Position numbers and translations under genes: made by a program
NCBI GenBank assembly: GCA_038251405.1
Contig: JBBSBH010000001.1
Coordinates: 62,001 to 126,000 of the forward strand
Origin: JADJLQ01 sp038251405
Lineage (GTDB): Bacteria; Bacteroidota; Bacteroidia; Chitinophagales; Saprospiraceae
Direction: 5' to 3'
Length of the DNA: 64,000 bases
Notes under the pieces: generated by a model
Database searches by the model: none
The model's input: the letters and a program-made list of their open reading frames with translations, nothing else
What the model was told of the DNA's origin: nothing
Shown: piece after piece, positions 27,531-37,400 of the stretch
Numbering within the stretch: the first letter of the stretch is position 1
Layout: every line of letters begins with the position of its first letter

Positions 27531-27983
27531 CGGGTAGGTATAAATCTTCCTTTTTTTGCGAGTGGGGAAAATGAAAATACAAAAGAGTTGGCCGTCGTGG
27601 TGGTTGGTGTCTGTCAGAAAAGCCAGTTGATTCGTCCTGAAAAAAGTTTACAGTTTTTGATATTAATCCTGCTATTTATTTACAAAGTTATGGTAGTCCT
27701 GATATGAGTTTACAGTTACTTTCTTATTCGGGTAATAGTTCCGTTCCCAAATCCATCGGAACAAAACCCCCGTTCAGAATATTTATTTTGCTAAAGAGCG
27801 CGCTCAATGTGTCGCAGAACCGGAACCTTAGCTTTGTAAAGAGAATTCAAAAACAAATTACTAAGTTTGGTTCGACTAATTTAGAAATAGCAATAAATTG
27901 ATTATCAAGGTGAAATATAAACATTAGTCAGCATTTTGTAGTTATACCATAGGATAGCAAAAAATTAAAAACTGATAAATATT
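27531..27983. other. Gene-free stretch upstream of the esterase
   Basis: Two short plus-strand ORFs (27504-27707 and 27704-27901) overlap at an ATGA, but neither has recognisable motifs, a signal peptide or gene-like composition. A frame running through about 27645-27790 (VFDINPAIYLQSYGSPD) reads like the remains of a protein gene that I cannot identify. No RNA gene is seen. Confidence 0.4.
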
Positions 27984-28883
27984 ATGAAAAGATTTCTGAC
28001 ATCAATTTTTGCAGTACTAACCTATACTTTTACTTTTACTCAACCACCTTCGCCTGGCCAAGTACAGGCTCGATTGCCAAAAGGAACAATTATCCATGGC
28101 AATATTCCATATAATAACGACACCCTCAAAAAACATTTATTAGACATTTATCTTCCTGCCGATGTCAAAGGAAAACTGCCTTTGGTGGTATTTATACATG
28201 GTGGTGGCTGGATAGGCAACGACAAATATGCTGACATGGGTTACATGCCTAATACCGTAGCGGCTATGCTCAATAACGGAATAGCAGTAGCTTCTATTGA
28301 TTATCGTTTTGCAATGCAAGCGGTATTTCCTGCAATTCTGCAAGATTGTAATAAGGCTGTTTCTTTTCTATACGATAATGCTGATAAATATAATTTAGAT
28401 AAAAATAGAATTGCTCTGATGGGCTTTTCGGCAGGTGGGCATCTAGCTTCTTTGATGGGTACATCACAAAATAATAAGGTAAGTGATTTGTATTTCCCTA
28501 ACACCTATCGTCCTCTTCAATATAAAGCAGTAGTTGATTTTTATGGACCTATAGATTTAGTTTTGCTGCCTGGAAATGAGGACGAAAAATCTCCCGAAGC
28601 CTTATTGATTGGGGCAACTCCATTAGACAGACCCGATTTAGCAAAGGCAGCAAGCCCGATTTCTTACATTGATAAAAACGATCCGCCGTTTTTAATTTAT
28701 CATGGTGAAAAAGATAATATAGTATCTAATAAGCAATCAAAACTTTTCAGCGCTTGGCTAAAACACTATGGCGTAAAAAATGAATTAACCATTGTTAAAG
28801 ATGCACCACACTTCGGAACCATGTATGATGTAGAGGAAATCAGAAACAAGGTTATAGCTTTTTTGATTCAATATTTGAAATAA
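27984..28883 (+). CDS. Secreted alpha/beta-hydrolase (carboxylesterase/lipase type)
   Basis: This 299-residue esterase has a signal peptide (MKRFLTSIFAVLTYTFTFTQ). The oxyanion motif is HGGGW (72-76), the nucleophile lies in GFSAGG (Ser 149), and the late catalytic segments are GEKDNIV (Asp) and DAPHFG (His). This is the hormone-sensitive-lipase/BD-FAE-like pattern seen in acetyl-xylan or feruloyl esterases, but the substrate is open. It stands alone between gene-free regions and no clear promoter motif was found. Confidence 0.88.
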   Translation: MKRFLTSIFAVLTYTFTFTQPPSPGQVQARLPKGTIIHGNIPYNNDTLKKHLLDIYLPADVKGKLPLVVFIHGGGWIGNDKYADMGYMPNTVAAMLNNGIAVASIDYRFAMQAVFPAILQDCNKAVSFLYDNADKYNLDKNRIALMGFSAGGHLASLMGTSQNNKVSDLYFPNTYRPLQYKAVVDFYGPIDLVLLPGNEDEKSPEALLIGATPLDRPDLAKAASPISYIDKNDPPFLIYHGEKDNIVSNKQSKLFSAWLKHYGVKNELTIVKDAPHFGTMYDVEEIRNKVIAFLIQYLK

Positions 28884-29437
28884 AACAAAAATTATCGCTG
28901 ATAGTCTCTGTATTTATCTTGAGGTTCTTTTAAAGGATAACAAAATTTTGACAAAATCAATGCAACAAAATAAAACGGCAGCCAACGGGCGGTTTGACAA
29001 TATGGCGGGGCGACGAATTTTGCTTCAGCTGCAAAAATTGGGTTTAATAAACAATGTACTTTTATTTATCAGTAGGATGATGTGCATAAATTAGCTTCTG
29101 TTTGGGCTATTGATTTTCAAATGGTGTCACATCGCCAATCTTTGACCTAAAAGCAATTTTATAACGCTTCAAATTTCAATCATTAAATTTACGCAACTCA
29201 ATATTGACATAGTTTTTGAGACACTTACCTCACAGAAATCGAAAAATTAATTATTGTAGGACTATCTGAAGGAATTCAAAACATAGGCGGACCATAAATT
29301 AATTATTATACTAGCTTCGACAAATGGTTAAAGCCATTATCAAAATCAAAGTGGGACAAATTAATTGAGTTTTGGGAAGGAGAAGATTGGCGGTCAAACA
29401 AAAAGGTTTACTACTCCTCTTGAACAAGTTTTGATCT
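28884..29437. other. Gene-free stretch with possible decayed ORF and a hairpin repeat
   Basis: The hairpin repeat at 29016-29048 lies here. Around 29229-29282 and 29300-29420 the plus strand has short open runs (EIEKLIIVGLSEGIQNIGG; FDKWLKPLSKSKWDKLIEFW) broken by a stop, which look like the remains of a small protein gene I cannot name. Nothing intact is visible. Confidence 0.4.
29016..29048. repeat. AT-rich hairpin repeat, copy 1
   Basis: AATTTTGC and GCAAAAATT surround TTCAGCT, followed by GGGTTTAA. The same arrangement, with only a few differences, occurs at 38217-38249. Both copies are intergenic. Confidence 0.6.
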
Positions 29438-29971
29438 TTACTTTATTTTGATCCAGGTCTGGTCGAGGCCTTTGTCCTGCAAATAATTCATTAGCTCTTC
29501 GCCATCTTTGCCACCTTGCTTTGCATGATGTAAAAGAGTAAATCCATGTGGTCCATTGGCAAAAATTAATTTAGGGTAAGTTTCTAATATTGGCTTTACC
29601 AGGTCAGTCCTGCCAAGCATGGTCATTACAAAAATGGAAGGTCTTGAACATGAGTCAATCAAGAATTGCGCAATGTCTTTACGCCCCATATGACCTGCAC
29701 CTTCAATGGCTGATTCAAAATCCCCATTTCCCCAATCATTACTGCCATGTATAATATTGGGATAGTCAATTATCATTGATTTTACCTTGTCGAGGTCTTT
29801 ATGTCCTGCCACAACAAACTCCTTGACTATTTCCGGCTTATATGGTTCGGGATCAATTCTCTTTAGAATTTCATTTCCAGCTTTGGGTCCGGTTTGAGAA
29901 TGAATTAGGTTAGGTAGGAAAATCGAGCCAGTTATTCCACTTGCAGCGGCTAAAAAATATTTTCTATTCAT
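29438..29971 (-). CDS. Secreted ankyrin-repeat protein
   Basis: This protein of about 177 residues starts at ATG 29971 (MNRKYFLAAASGITGSIFLP), which gives an N-terminal export signal with a short basic region and a small-residue hydrophobic core, somewhat Tat-like but without RR. About four ankyrin-type repeats follow (KEFVVAGHKDLDKVKSMIID, AIEGAGHMGRKDIAQFLIDS, VMTMLGRTDLVKPILETYP, TLLHHAKQGGKDGEELMNYL). It probably mediates protein binding in the periplasm or outside the cell. No enzyme motif is present, and the upstream start would add 8 unlikely residues. Confidence 0.8.
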   Translation of the reverse strand: MNRKYFLAAASGITGSIFLPNLIHSQTGPKAGNEILKRIDPEPYKPEIVKEFVVAGHKDLDKVKSMIIDYPNIIHGSNDWGNGDFESAIEGAGHMGRKDIAQFLIDSCSRPSIFVMTMLGRTDLVKPILETYPKLIFANGPHGFTLLHHAKQGGKDGEELMNYLQDKGLDQTWIKIK

Positions 29972-30132
29972 AATTTTTAATTTTAAGTACCACAAATTAT
30001 TACAAACTTAAATGCAACTTGCGGCTTTTACATCACTGACATGATTTGATGGGTGTGAAGCAGATTATTTGCCAATCACCATACAATTCCTGCATTTCAC
30101 CCAATAAATACCGCCTTACTGATTACAAATAT

Positions 30133-30140
30133 TAATTTTG
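30133..30140 (+). promoter_or_regulatory. Bacteroidota -7 promoter motif for the LytS/LytTR pair
   Basis: TAATTTTG matches TAnnTTTG exactly and ends 19 bases before the kinase ATG at 30160. Confidence 0.5.
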
Positions 30141-30159
30141 AGCCTGATTAATGACTTAA

Positions 30160-31203
30160 ATGAATTTTACTTTAAGAAAACAGGGTTACTATATCATCTT
30201 CGGTATTGTGTTCTTTGGTTTTTGGTTTTTGTTTAAGCTTGGCGGCCTGGCACATTTTGGTAAATCAATAATTTCGGCTTTTATAGATGTGTCGGTTTGT
30301 ATGGTATCTATGGTTATCACCAACGAATTTTTGATACCCCGCCTACTGTATAAAACAAGGAATACACAATTCACCATTTTTTACATTTTGCTTATTTTGA
30401 CAGGGGGTTGTTTAATTATACCAGCTCAATTGAGCCTATTCAATAATTCCATTTTTGACTACCAGAAATTGCTGATAAAACAACCGCAGCATTTTTTTTA
30501 TTGGTTTTGGTCAGACCTTATATTAGGCTCATATTTTTTGGTCTTTTTCATTTCAGCTACAGGGGCTGCTATCCGGTTATCATTTGACAGACTGACTCAA
30601 TACAACAAAGCAAAGCAGTTAGAAGCTGAAAAAGCATCATCTGAATTGGAATTATTGAAAGAACAAATAAATCCTCACTTTCTTTTCAATGCTTTGAATA
30701 CAATTTATTATAAGATAGACCGCTCAAATACAAGCGGCAGGGAAACCCTTCAACGATTTTCAAGTATGCTTAGGTACCAGCTATATGATTGTGATAAACC
30801 ATTTGTAGAAATTGAAAACGAATTGTCATTCATCAAATCTTATATAGAATTGCAAAGAGAGAGGTTAAATAAAAATTATATCATTAATTATAGAGGCTTA
30901 GATGATGTAAAGCACATCACTATTTCCCCATTTCTGCTTCTTCCAATTGTAGAAAATTGCTTTAAACATGTTTCGGATTACCCTGTCAGGGAAAACATCA
31001 TTACTATCGATTGTATCTTTAGAGATAGCATTTTCCTTTTTCGCATCTGCAATACGATCACGCCAAAGACTGATTTAAAGACTGAGGGTATTGGTCTTGT
31101 GAACGTAAAAAGAAGACTGCAATTAATTTATCCGGAAATGCATGAATTAATTATTACAGAAACTCCGGATACTTTTGAAGCAATACTAAAACTTACTTGT
31201 TGA
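30160..31203 (+). CDS. LytS-type sensor histidine kinase
   Basis: The N-terminus has four TM helices (within about 10-150) and no large sensor domain. A short coiled coil leads to the His_kinase domain with the phospho-acceptor motif NPHFLFNALNTIYYKID (His near residue 172). The ATPase region has LLPIVENCFKHV (N box) and a degenerate GIGLVNVKRRLQLIY. It should phosphorylate the LytTR regulator encoded 17 bp downstream. The signal is unknown. The pair is typical of Bacteroidota two-component units. Confidence 0.9.
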   Translation: MNFTLRKQGYYIIFGIVFFGFWFLFKLGGLAHFGKSIISAFIDVSVCMVSMVITNEFLIPRLLYKTRNTQFTIFYILLILTGGCLIIPAQLSLFNNSIFDYQKLLIKQPQHFFYWFWSDLILGSYFLVFFISATGAAIRLSFDRLTQYNKAKQLEAEKASSELELLKEQINPHFLFNALNTIYYKIDRSNTSGRETLQRFSSMLRYQLYDCDKPFVEIENELSFIKSYIELQRERLNKNYIINYRGLDDVKHITISPFLLLPIVENCFKHVSDYPVRENIITIDCIFRDSIFLFRICNTITPKTDLKTEGIGLVNVKRRLQLIYPEMHELIITETPDTFEAILKLTC

Positions 31204-31220
31204 GAATATAAAAGGACTTA

Positions 31221-31952
31221 ATGAAATTGTTAAGTATAATAGTGGACGACGAACCAATTGCCCGAAAAGGGCTTGAGGAGGATATCAGGGATATTGACTT
31301 TATAGATGTAATCGGTATTGCAGAAAATACCGCTCAGGCAATGGAGCTGGTGATTTCAAAAAAACCCGATCTCATCTTCCTGGATATAGAAATGCCAAGA
31401 ATTAATGGATTGGATTTCATTAAATCTCTTAAAGACCCTCCAATAGTTATTATTATCACAGCTTATTCCAAGTATGCACTTAAAGGGTATGAATTGGATG
31501 TGCTGGATTTTCTCGTAAAGCCTATAGATTTTGACAGATTACAAAAAGCCTGTAATAAAGCATGGGACTTTTATACTTTGAAGCATCAGGCATCAAATAA
31601 AGAACCAAAAACAAACTCTTTCTTTTTTGTAAAGGTGAATGGAAAATTTGAAAGAATAAATTTTAATGAATTGCTTTTTGTGGAAGCCGCGAATAACTAT
31701 GTGATTTACCATACCAGTAACAAAAAATTTCTTGTCAATGATACTTTGCGAAATGTCGTTAACACCCTGCCTGCTTTTCATTTCATTAAGATCCATAAAT
31801 CATATGTAGTTTCTGTTTCAAAAATTGAAAGCCTCACAGCAAATGAAGTAACGATTGCAGGAAGGCCTTTACCTATTAGTAGAAGTTTTAAGGAAGTGGT
31901 ATTGAATAATAGGATGATAGGAAGAAGTCCGAAAGGAAAGGAATCCCGATAA
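31221..31952 (+). CDS. LytTR-family response regulator
   Basis: The receiver domain (about 1-125) has acidic residues in VDDEPIARKG, the phospho-acceptor Asp in LIFLDIEMPRING, and a conserved Lys in FLVKPIDFDRLQKA. The LytTR DNA-binding domain (about 135-240) has FFVKVNGKFERINFNELLFVEAANNYV and FIKIHKSYVVSVSKI. It pairs with the LytS kinase upstream. Targets cannot be read from this window, although LytTR proteins bind direct repeats two helical turns apart. Confidence 0.92.
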   Translation: MKLLSIIVDDEPIARKGLEEDIRDIDFIDVIGIAENTAQAMELVISKKPDLIFLDIEMPRINGLDFIKSLKDPPIVIIITAYSKYALKGYELDVLDFLVKPIDFDRLQKACNKAWDFYTLKHQASNKEPKTNSFFFVKVNGKFERINFNELLFVEAANNYVIYHTSNKKFLVNDTLRNVVNTLPAFHFIKIHKSYVVSVSKIESLTANEVTIAGRPLPISRSFKEVVLNNRMIGRSPKGKESR

Positions 31953-32122
31953 TACTATAGGATAATCCGATTACACGTAGAAGTCAACCACGCCTATGCA
32001 TTCAGTATGTCAAAGAACGGTACATGGGCTATTGTCATAAGACGCTGATAAGTGTCAGCACTACATCAGAGCTCAATTACCAGTCATAACAAGAGATTAA
32101 GGTGGTATGTGCTTGTTGTTAC

Positions 32123-32896
32123 TTAAAAATGAAGATGAACAGTTTTATTTTCATAAAGAACTTCTGTATGCAATCTGTAAGCTTCAAGGATATTTTTTTG
32201 GGTAAGAACATGTTCTTTACTTCCATCGGCAATAATGCTTCCATTATTCATCAATACGATGTGGTCGGCATATTTACCAGCTAAATTTAAATCATGCACA
32301 ACTCCTAACACCAACCAATTGCGCTGTTTTATGAGATCAGTTATTTTGTGCATAAAATCAAACTGATAATAAATATCTAAGAAGGAAAGAGGCTCGTCAA
32401 GAATTAAATAATGACAATCATTTTCGTTTGGTTCCCAAATTTGAGCAGCCACTCTGGCAAAATGAACCCGCTGTTTTTCTCCACCGCTTAAAGTCATGTA
32501 ATTTTGATTTGCCAGTCCTTTTAAATCAAAAAATGAAATAGTTTCCTTGCAAATGGAAATGTCATTTGTTGATGGTTTTCCTGAGAAAAAAGGATATCGG
32601 CCCATCACCACTACTTCCCATACAGTAAGAGGGAAAGTCAATTCAATACTTTGTGAAAGCAAGGCGCGGAATTGTGCCAATTCCTTCATCGGAATATTTT
32701 TAATATTTCTTTTGGAATAAAACACTTCTCCTACTGAGGGCATCAACATTCCACTCAGAATTTTCACCAGTGTCGACTTTCCTGCTCCATTGGGCCCAAT
32801 TATCAGATTGATCTTACCCGGGGCAAATTCCACTGAAACATTTTTCAGCAATTCTTTTGTTCCAATTTTAAAAGATATGTTGTCAGCTTTTAGCAT
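32123..32896 (-). CDS. hmuV: Heme-type ABC transporter ATP-binding protein
   Basis: This 257-residue ATPase has Walker A GPNGAGKST, signature LSGGEKQRVHFARVAAQ, Walker B YLILDEP and the His switch in GVVHDLNLAG. It is of the FecE/BtuD/HmuV class. ATG 32896 (MLKADNISFKIG) is preferred because the longer frame would overlap the permease gene by 50 bases. It follows the permease gene after 1 bp and completes an importer with HmuU and HmuT. Confidence 0.9.
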   Translation of the reverse strand: MLKADNISFKIGTKELLKNVSVEFAPGKINLIIGPNGAGKSTLVKILSGMLMPSVGEVFYSKRNIKNIPMKELAQFRALLSQSIELTFPLTVWEVVVMGRYPFFSGKPSTNDISICKETISFFDLKGLANQNYMTLSGGEKQRVHFARVAAQIWEPNENDCHYLILDEPLSFLDIYYQFDFMHKITDLIKQRNWLVLGVVHDLNLAGKYADHIVLMNNGSIIADGSKEHVLTQKNILEAYRLHTEVLYENKTVHLHF

Positions 32897-32897
32897 A

Positions 32898-33929
32898 TTA
32901 AAAAAAATAGTTTTTTCTGCGAAGCAGAAGTATAAAAATCGGAACACCTACCACAGAAGTAACAATGCCAATAGGTAATTCAGCGGGGCGCACAATCATA
33001 CGTGCCAATACATCGGCTAGACTGAGCAAAATGCCGCCTGCAATAGCGCTGTTGCGAATCAAATAACGATTGTCAGAACCGTTGATTAATCGCATCAAAT
33101 GAGGTACCACCAAACCTACAAAACTGATAACACCTACAAAGGCCGTGGCAGCTGATATCATTACAACATTGACAGAAAGCGTCAGTAATTTAAGCCGGCT
33201 GATATTTATACCCAGTAGCATGGCTTCATTTTCTCCGAGCATTAAAGCATTTAATTGATTAGAAAAGCGAAGGGCTATTAAAATGCAAGTCACAGTAGAG
33301 AACCCCACAATGCCAACGGAATGCCAATTGGCCCCGGAAAGCGTTCCCATTCCCCAAAAAGTGATGGAACGTGCTTGTGGGTCGCGTGCGATGTAGGAAA
33401 GGAATCCTACCCCGCTCATAAATAGGGCATTGATGGCAATACCTGTCAGTAGCAATAAAATAATTGAACTCCTTCCTGTTTCTTTGGAGTTCGATAAAAT
33501 AAAAACTAGATAGGTAGAAAGCATAGCACCGACAGATGCCGCAATGGGCAAAGTCCATTCATTTGTGTTGAATTTGAAAGTGCCTCCCAAAACAAAATAC
33601 AATGCCGCCCCAAATGCCGCTCCGCTTGATGTACCTACCAATCCTGGTTCAACAATTGGATTTCGGAATAATGCCTGCATCAATACTCCGCCAACAGCTA
33701 AACTTGCGCCAACAAAGACACAAAGTAATGCCCTAGGCAAACGAATGTTCATAAAAATGCGCTCGTTCAAACTCATATCGTCAGAAGCAAGAAAATACTT
33801 TACCAGAGACGAAAGGATTTCATCCACACTAATATTTATAGCACCATATCGCACTGACAATATTATACTTCCAGTCAAAATGGACAATAGCAAAGGGAAT
33901 ATTAGTTCCTTTGATCTACCTTGTTCCAT
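32898..33929 (-). CDS. hmuU: FecCD-family ABC permease
   Basis: This 343-residue permease has about 10 TM helices and belongs to the BtuC/FecD/HmuU family. Signature segments are RLPRALLCVFVGASLAVGGVLMQALFRNPIVEPGLVGTSSGAAFGA, GTLSGANW, and GVISFVGLVVPHLMRLINGSDNRYLI for the ATPase coupling helix. It overlaps the 3' end of hmuT by 14 bp. A BtuC-like cobalamin role is the main alternative; a heme or siderophore cargo is inferred from the binding protein. Confidence 0.88.
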   Translation of the reverse strand: MEQGRSKELIFPLLLSILTGSIILSVRYGAINISVDEILSSLVKYFLASDDMSLNERIFMNIRLPRALLCVFVGASLAVGGVLMQALFRNPIVEPGLVGTSSGAAFGAALYFVLGGTFKFNTNEWTLPIAASVGAMLSTYLVFILSNSKETGRSSIILLLLTGIAINALFMSGVGFLSYIARDPQARSITFWGMGTLSGANWHSVGIVGFSTVTCILIALRFSNQLNALMLGENEAMLLGINISRLKLLTLSVNVVMISAATAFVGVISFVGLVVPHLMRLINGSDNRYLIRNSAIAGGILLSLADVLARMIVRPAELPIGIVTSVVGVPIFILLLRRKNYFF

Positions 33930-34791
33930 CCTGATGAATCAATTTTTGAAGAAGTAATACATTTTCTCCGGTGCGCGGCCCTAAATAGACTAAGTCATGT
34001 TCTTCAACTCGATAGATGCGATTTGCTTTTGCAGCTTTTGTACCGGCTACACCCGGCAACTCTTTTATTTTTTCAGGCACACCTAAGCGGTCATATCCAA
34101 AGTCTGTCAATAGAATTACATCAGGGTCAGATGCAGCTACTACTTCTGCCGAAAGTTGCTTCATACCTTTCTCATCATCTACAGCCATTTTCCCTCCCGC
34201 CCATTCTATCATTTTGGCTGCTATACTGTTTTTCGTCATTACTAAGTATATATTTGAAGCTTGCCCAAAGTGAATCACTAATACTTTCAATGTATCAGTA
34301 TACTGTTTTGCATTTTCAATTGCTTGGGCCATATTGCTGTCTAACTTTTTGCAAAGTTCCTTGGCTCTTTCTTGCTTATTGAAATAAGCCCCGATTTCTG
34401 ATATGAGTAGTTTGGTGCTATCAATATCGCTGCCTTTGTTTTCAAATACCTTCATGGGTATTTTTAAAGCCTCCAACTGTTTCACCACATGTTCGGGACC
34501 TATATTATTATCATGAAGTATCAATGTTGGTTTTGCTGCAAGAATTCCTTCTGTGCTTAATGCTCTATGATATCCTACGGTTGGTAGTTTTTTTAATTCT
34601 TCAGGATAGTTGCTGGAAACATCCACCGCCACAATATTCTCTTCAGCCCCCAATGCATAGATAATTTCACTGTATTGTTTAGCAATGCACACTATGCGCA
34701 CGTGCTGATTCATTTTTTCATCTTTATTACTAAAGCGGTTGCAGGAGGTAATTGTGGCAACTAAGATGACAAAGTTTAAAAGATATTTCAT
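33916..34791 (-). CDS. hmuT: Heme-type periplasmic binding lipoprotein
   Basis: This 291-residue binding protein has lipobox ATITSC (Cys 17). The fold is the two-lobed TroA/ChuT type, with YSEIIYALGAEENIVAVDVSSNYPEELKKLPTVGYHRALSTEGILAAKPTLIL and the rigid-helix region ERAKELCKKLDSNMAQA. The GYHRALSTEGILA segment is typical of hemin-binding ChuT/HmuT, and the conserved Tyr could bind heme iron (inference). It starts 53 bp after the TonB receptor stop and leads the hmuTUV run. Confidence 0.85.
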   Translation of the reverse strand: MKYLLNFVILVATITSCNRFSNKDEKMNQHVRIVCIAKQYSEIIYALGAEENIVAVDVSSNYPEELKKLPTVGYHRALSTEGILAAKPTLILHDNNIGPEHVVKQLEALKIPMKVFENKGSDIDSTKLLISEIGAYFNKQERAKELCKKLDSNMAQAIENAKQYTDTLKVLVIHFGQASNIYLVMTKNSIAAKMIEWAGGKMAVDDEKGMKQLSAEVVAASDPDVILLTDFGYDRLGVPEKIKELPGVAGTKAAKANRIYRVEEHDLVYLGPRTGENVLLLQKLIHQDGTR

Positions 34792-34814
34792 TTATTGGTA
34801 GAATTAGAAAGAAA

Positions 34815-34833
34815 GTGGCGGTACTAACGCCAC
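34815..34833 (-). terminator. Hairpin between the TonB receptor and hmuT (possible attenuator)
   Basis: A 6-bp perfect stem, GTGGCG and CGCCAC, encloses a 7-base loop and on the minus strand is followed by TTTCTTTC. It lies in the 53-bp gap between receptor and hmuT, so it could lower transcription into the ABC genes or stabilise the receptor message. Confidence 0.5.
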
Positions 34834-34844
34834 CTTCTAAAAAG

Positions 34845-37250
34845 TTAATTAAAAATATATTTCAGATTAATGCCACTAAAAACGTTTGCTTTTCTTGGCG
34901 CAGGTAAGTATGCATCGGGTAACTGATTCAAAAAAACCATAGCATAGTTTTGATTTTGTGTAATATTGTTAAACCCAACAAAAGCATCAATGCTAATATA
35001 CTTCATAAACTCCTGCGAGTAACCAATTTTTGAATTGAGCAAATGAAACTGATTGGTCTCGTTTTTATTATCGGAAGTATAATACATCTTGTCTCTAAAA
35101 GAGTAAGTCATGTTCATATACAGTCCCGGTTTTGTAGAAAAATCAAATCCTGCATTGAAAGTTATTGGTGGGACTCCGACAACTATATTCTTGCTGAAAT
35201 CAACTTCTACGGTTGATTTCTTATCGCTGCTTAATACCTGATATTTAAAATCACCATAGCGGAAGTGAGAGTAAGTAAGATTAGCAAATGGGGTTATCGC
35301 TTTTAAAAACTTATCTGATTTGTAAACAACACTGCTTAAGGTGACTTCAAGTCCCAAATTATTTTGTGTACCGGCATTGGCGACATATACGTAGGAGGTT
35401 GCCGTGTTGGCCGCATTGGGCACAGCAATGGTGGTCATCTTGTCTGTGTATTGGGTGTAAAAGCCTGCTATTTGGAAATTTAGGCGGTCTTTTAGGATGG
35501 AACCCTTGGTCCCTACTTCATATTGTGTTCCCAATTCTGGTTTTAATCCAAAGAGTACCTCACCGGTAAGGGGCACAAAAAAATAAGAACTTACAGGAGC
35601 TTTAAAAGCTCTGCTATACGAAGCATACACAGAAACCTGCTTTGAAATTACTTTGTTTATTGCCAGATGTGGTGAAAACATATTATTGAAATTGTTTTTG
35701 TACTGAGCGGGTTTATGCGTTCCCTTCGGATTGCTTGGGTTGTTGTTTGTTGCAACGAAAAAGCGGTCGTTTAGCTCTATCCCAAGCGCACTGTATCCAA
35801 ATCCAGCTGTTATAGAGAAATCACTTGGCATAGCCAGGGTCCACTCTGAAAATGCTGAAATTGTTCTTGAGACAGTATATTGATTGCTTCTCAATGCTCC
35901 AATGATGTTGTAGCCTGTTAAATTAAAGCTATCAGCCATCATCGGGTAACCCTGTGTTTGAGCATTTTGTATTTGCGCTTCCAATCCTGTAATTCCTGAA
36001 AGTGTTAAACCTTTACCTAATGAGTAACGGGTGTCAAAAGTAGAACGAAGTCCGTAATTGATAGACGATTTATCAGTCCATCCCCCGGCTGAACTTACAT
36101 TACTAATTAGACCGGTGCCAAAAATGGAAGTGGTGTTAGAGGCATTATCGTGAAATTTATACGTATGTCCCACACCAGTTCTAAAGGTCATCACATTTGT
36201 ATGTGCGTTATTTTTTACATAAGCAGGATTGCCTGAATAATCCAATGTCTCAAATTGCCCAATGGTTAACTCGCCATTGCGTTCATCATTACTGCGGCTA
36301 AATCCAAAATAACTGTTGAAGGTTTGTTTTTGATTAGGAGTAAACTCACCGAAGTAATTTACAAAATCCTTATCTGATTTTGTATGTGGCATAAAACCGT
36401 CATACTTCTGCTTACCATAATTTAACAATACAGATGATTTCTCTTTACTAAACTGCAAACTCGTAGTATAGCGTTGCAACCCATAACTGCCAATGATAAC
36501 TTCTTGTCCAATGGATGAAGTTCCGGGTTGTGGCTTCAGCGTCTTTAAGTTTACAACACCTGCAATAGCTTGCCCATAAAGTGTTCCTGCAGGGCCTTTC
36601 ACTACTTCCACATTTCCGATAGAGCCAAAATCAATATCATCCATAAGCGTAATGCCCTCAGCATCGGTAATAGGAATACCATTGAGATATACTTTATATC
36701 CCTGCCCGTCAAAGTTGCTGTTAATTCCATTGGTGCCGCGGGCGCCATTGCCATAGCCACGAATGTTGAACTGTTGCCCTGCCGCAAATGTTCTTCGCTG
36801 CATATACACCCCTGCAATGTTGGTGTTGATAGCATCATCCAGCAGTAAGCCAGTTCCGCGTTTTATCTCCGTTTCACCAATGCGCGCTACGGAAATCGGT
36901 TGATACAAAATCGCTTTGTTCGGATTTGAACTAGCTGTAACTTCAACTGTGCTTAGATTTCTGGAAGAAATTTTTAGCGCTATAGTTAACTCTTCATTAC
37001 ACGCGACTTTTTGCTTGTACGTTTCATATCCAATGAAGGATACGGTAACCTCTGTAGAGTCGATGCAATCAAAAAAGAATCGTCCATTTTTATCGGTGGT
37101 AGTTCCTTTTGAGCCCGAAACCCAAATGGTAGCATTGTGGAGAGGAGTGCCATTTTCGGCATCGGTGATCCTCCCTTTTATTTGAGTGGTTTGTGCATAT
37201 AAGTTGCATGTAAAAACCACACTTAAAATGAATAAAAATATTTCTTTCAT
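34845..37250 (-). CDS. TonB-dependent outer-membrane receptor, probably for heme or a siderophore
   Basis: This 801-residue receptor has a signal peptide (ending LYAQ near residue 19) and a CarboxypepD_reg-like domain (GRITDAENGTPLHNATIWVSGSKGTTTDKNGRF, about 24-108). A TonB box-like segment is STVEVTAS and the plug domain spans about 115-245 (GNVEVVKGPAGTLYGQAIAGVVNLKT). The rest is a 22-strand barrel ending in an aromatic-containing strand (VFSGINLKYIFN). No SusD partner follows; instead hmuTUV does, so the cargo is probably heme or a ferric siderophore (inference). It lacks an N-terminal sigma-regulator extension. Confidence 0.9.
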   Translation of the reverse strand: MKEIFLFILSVVFTCNLYAQTTQIKGRITDAENGTPLHNATIWVSGSKGTTTDKNGRFFFDCIDSTEVTVSFIGYETYKQKVACNEELTIALKISSRNLSTVEVTASSNPNKAILYQPISVARIGETEIKRGTGLLLDDAINTNIAGVYMQRRTFAAGQQFNIRGYGNGARGTNGINSNFDGQGYKVYLNGIPITDAEGITLMDDIDFGSIGNVEVVKGPAGTLYGQAIAGVVNLKTLKPQPGTSSIGQEVIIGSYGLQRYTTSLQFSKEKSSVLLNYGKQKYDGFMPHTKSDKDFVNYFGEFTPNQKQTFNSYFGFSRSNDERNGELTIGQFETLDYSGNPAYVKNNAHTNVMTFRTGVGHTYKFHDNASNTTSIFGTGLISNVSSAGGWTDKSSINYGLRSTFDTRYSLGKGLTLSGITGLEAQIQNAQTQGYPMMADSFNLTGYNIIGALRSNQYTVSRTISAFSEWTLAMPSDFSITAGFGYSALGIELNDRFFVATNNNPSNPKGTHKPAQYKNNFNNMFSPHLAINKVISKQVSVYASYSRAFKAPVSSYFFVPLTGEVLFGLKPELGTQYEVGTKGSILKDRLNFQIAGFYTQYTDKMTTIAVPNAANTATSYVYVANAGTQNNLGLEVTLSSVVYKSDKFLKAITPFANLTYSHFRYGDFKYQVLSSDKKSTVEVDFSKNIVVGVPPITFNAGFDFSTKPGLYMNMTYSFRDKMYYTSDNKNETNQFHLLNSKIGYSQEFMKYISIDAFVGFNNITQNQNYAMVFLNQLPDAYLPAPRKANVFSGINLKYIFN

Positions 37251-37400
37251 TTGTTAAATTTTAAAATTAATATTGGAAATTGATATTCATGGGAAACCCC
37301 ATAATAGGTGAACTCCTGCTAAATATCCATCACTGAAATGCATAAACTGAAGCATTCAGGACAACATTAGTAGAGTTGAAAAAGTATTTGAATAATCAAA

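Noticed and set aside
27504..27901. Two short plus-strand ORFs overlapping at ATGA
   Set aside because: They look like overlapping stubs of a decayed gene, with no family match and no conserved arrangement.
28975..29050. Integron attC-like site
   Set aside because: GTTTAAC-like ends occur in one copy but the paired GTTRRRY end and the inner sites are missing, and no integrase is nearby.
34845..37250. SusC-type nutrient receptor
   Set aside because: The length is about 800 residues, no SusD gene follows and hmuTUV is adjacent, so an iron/heme receptor is more likely.
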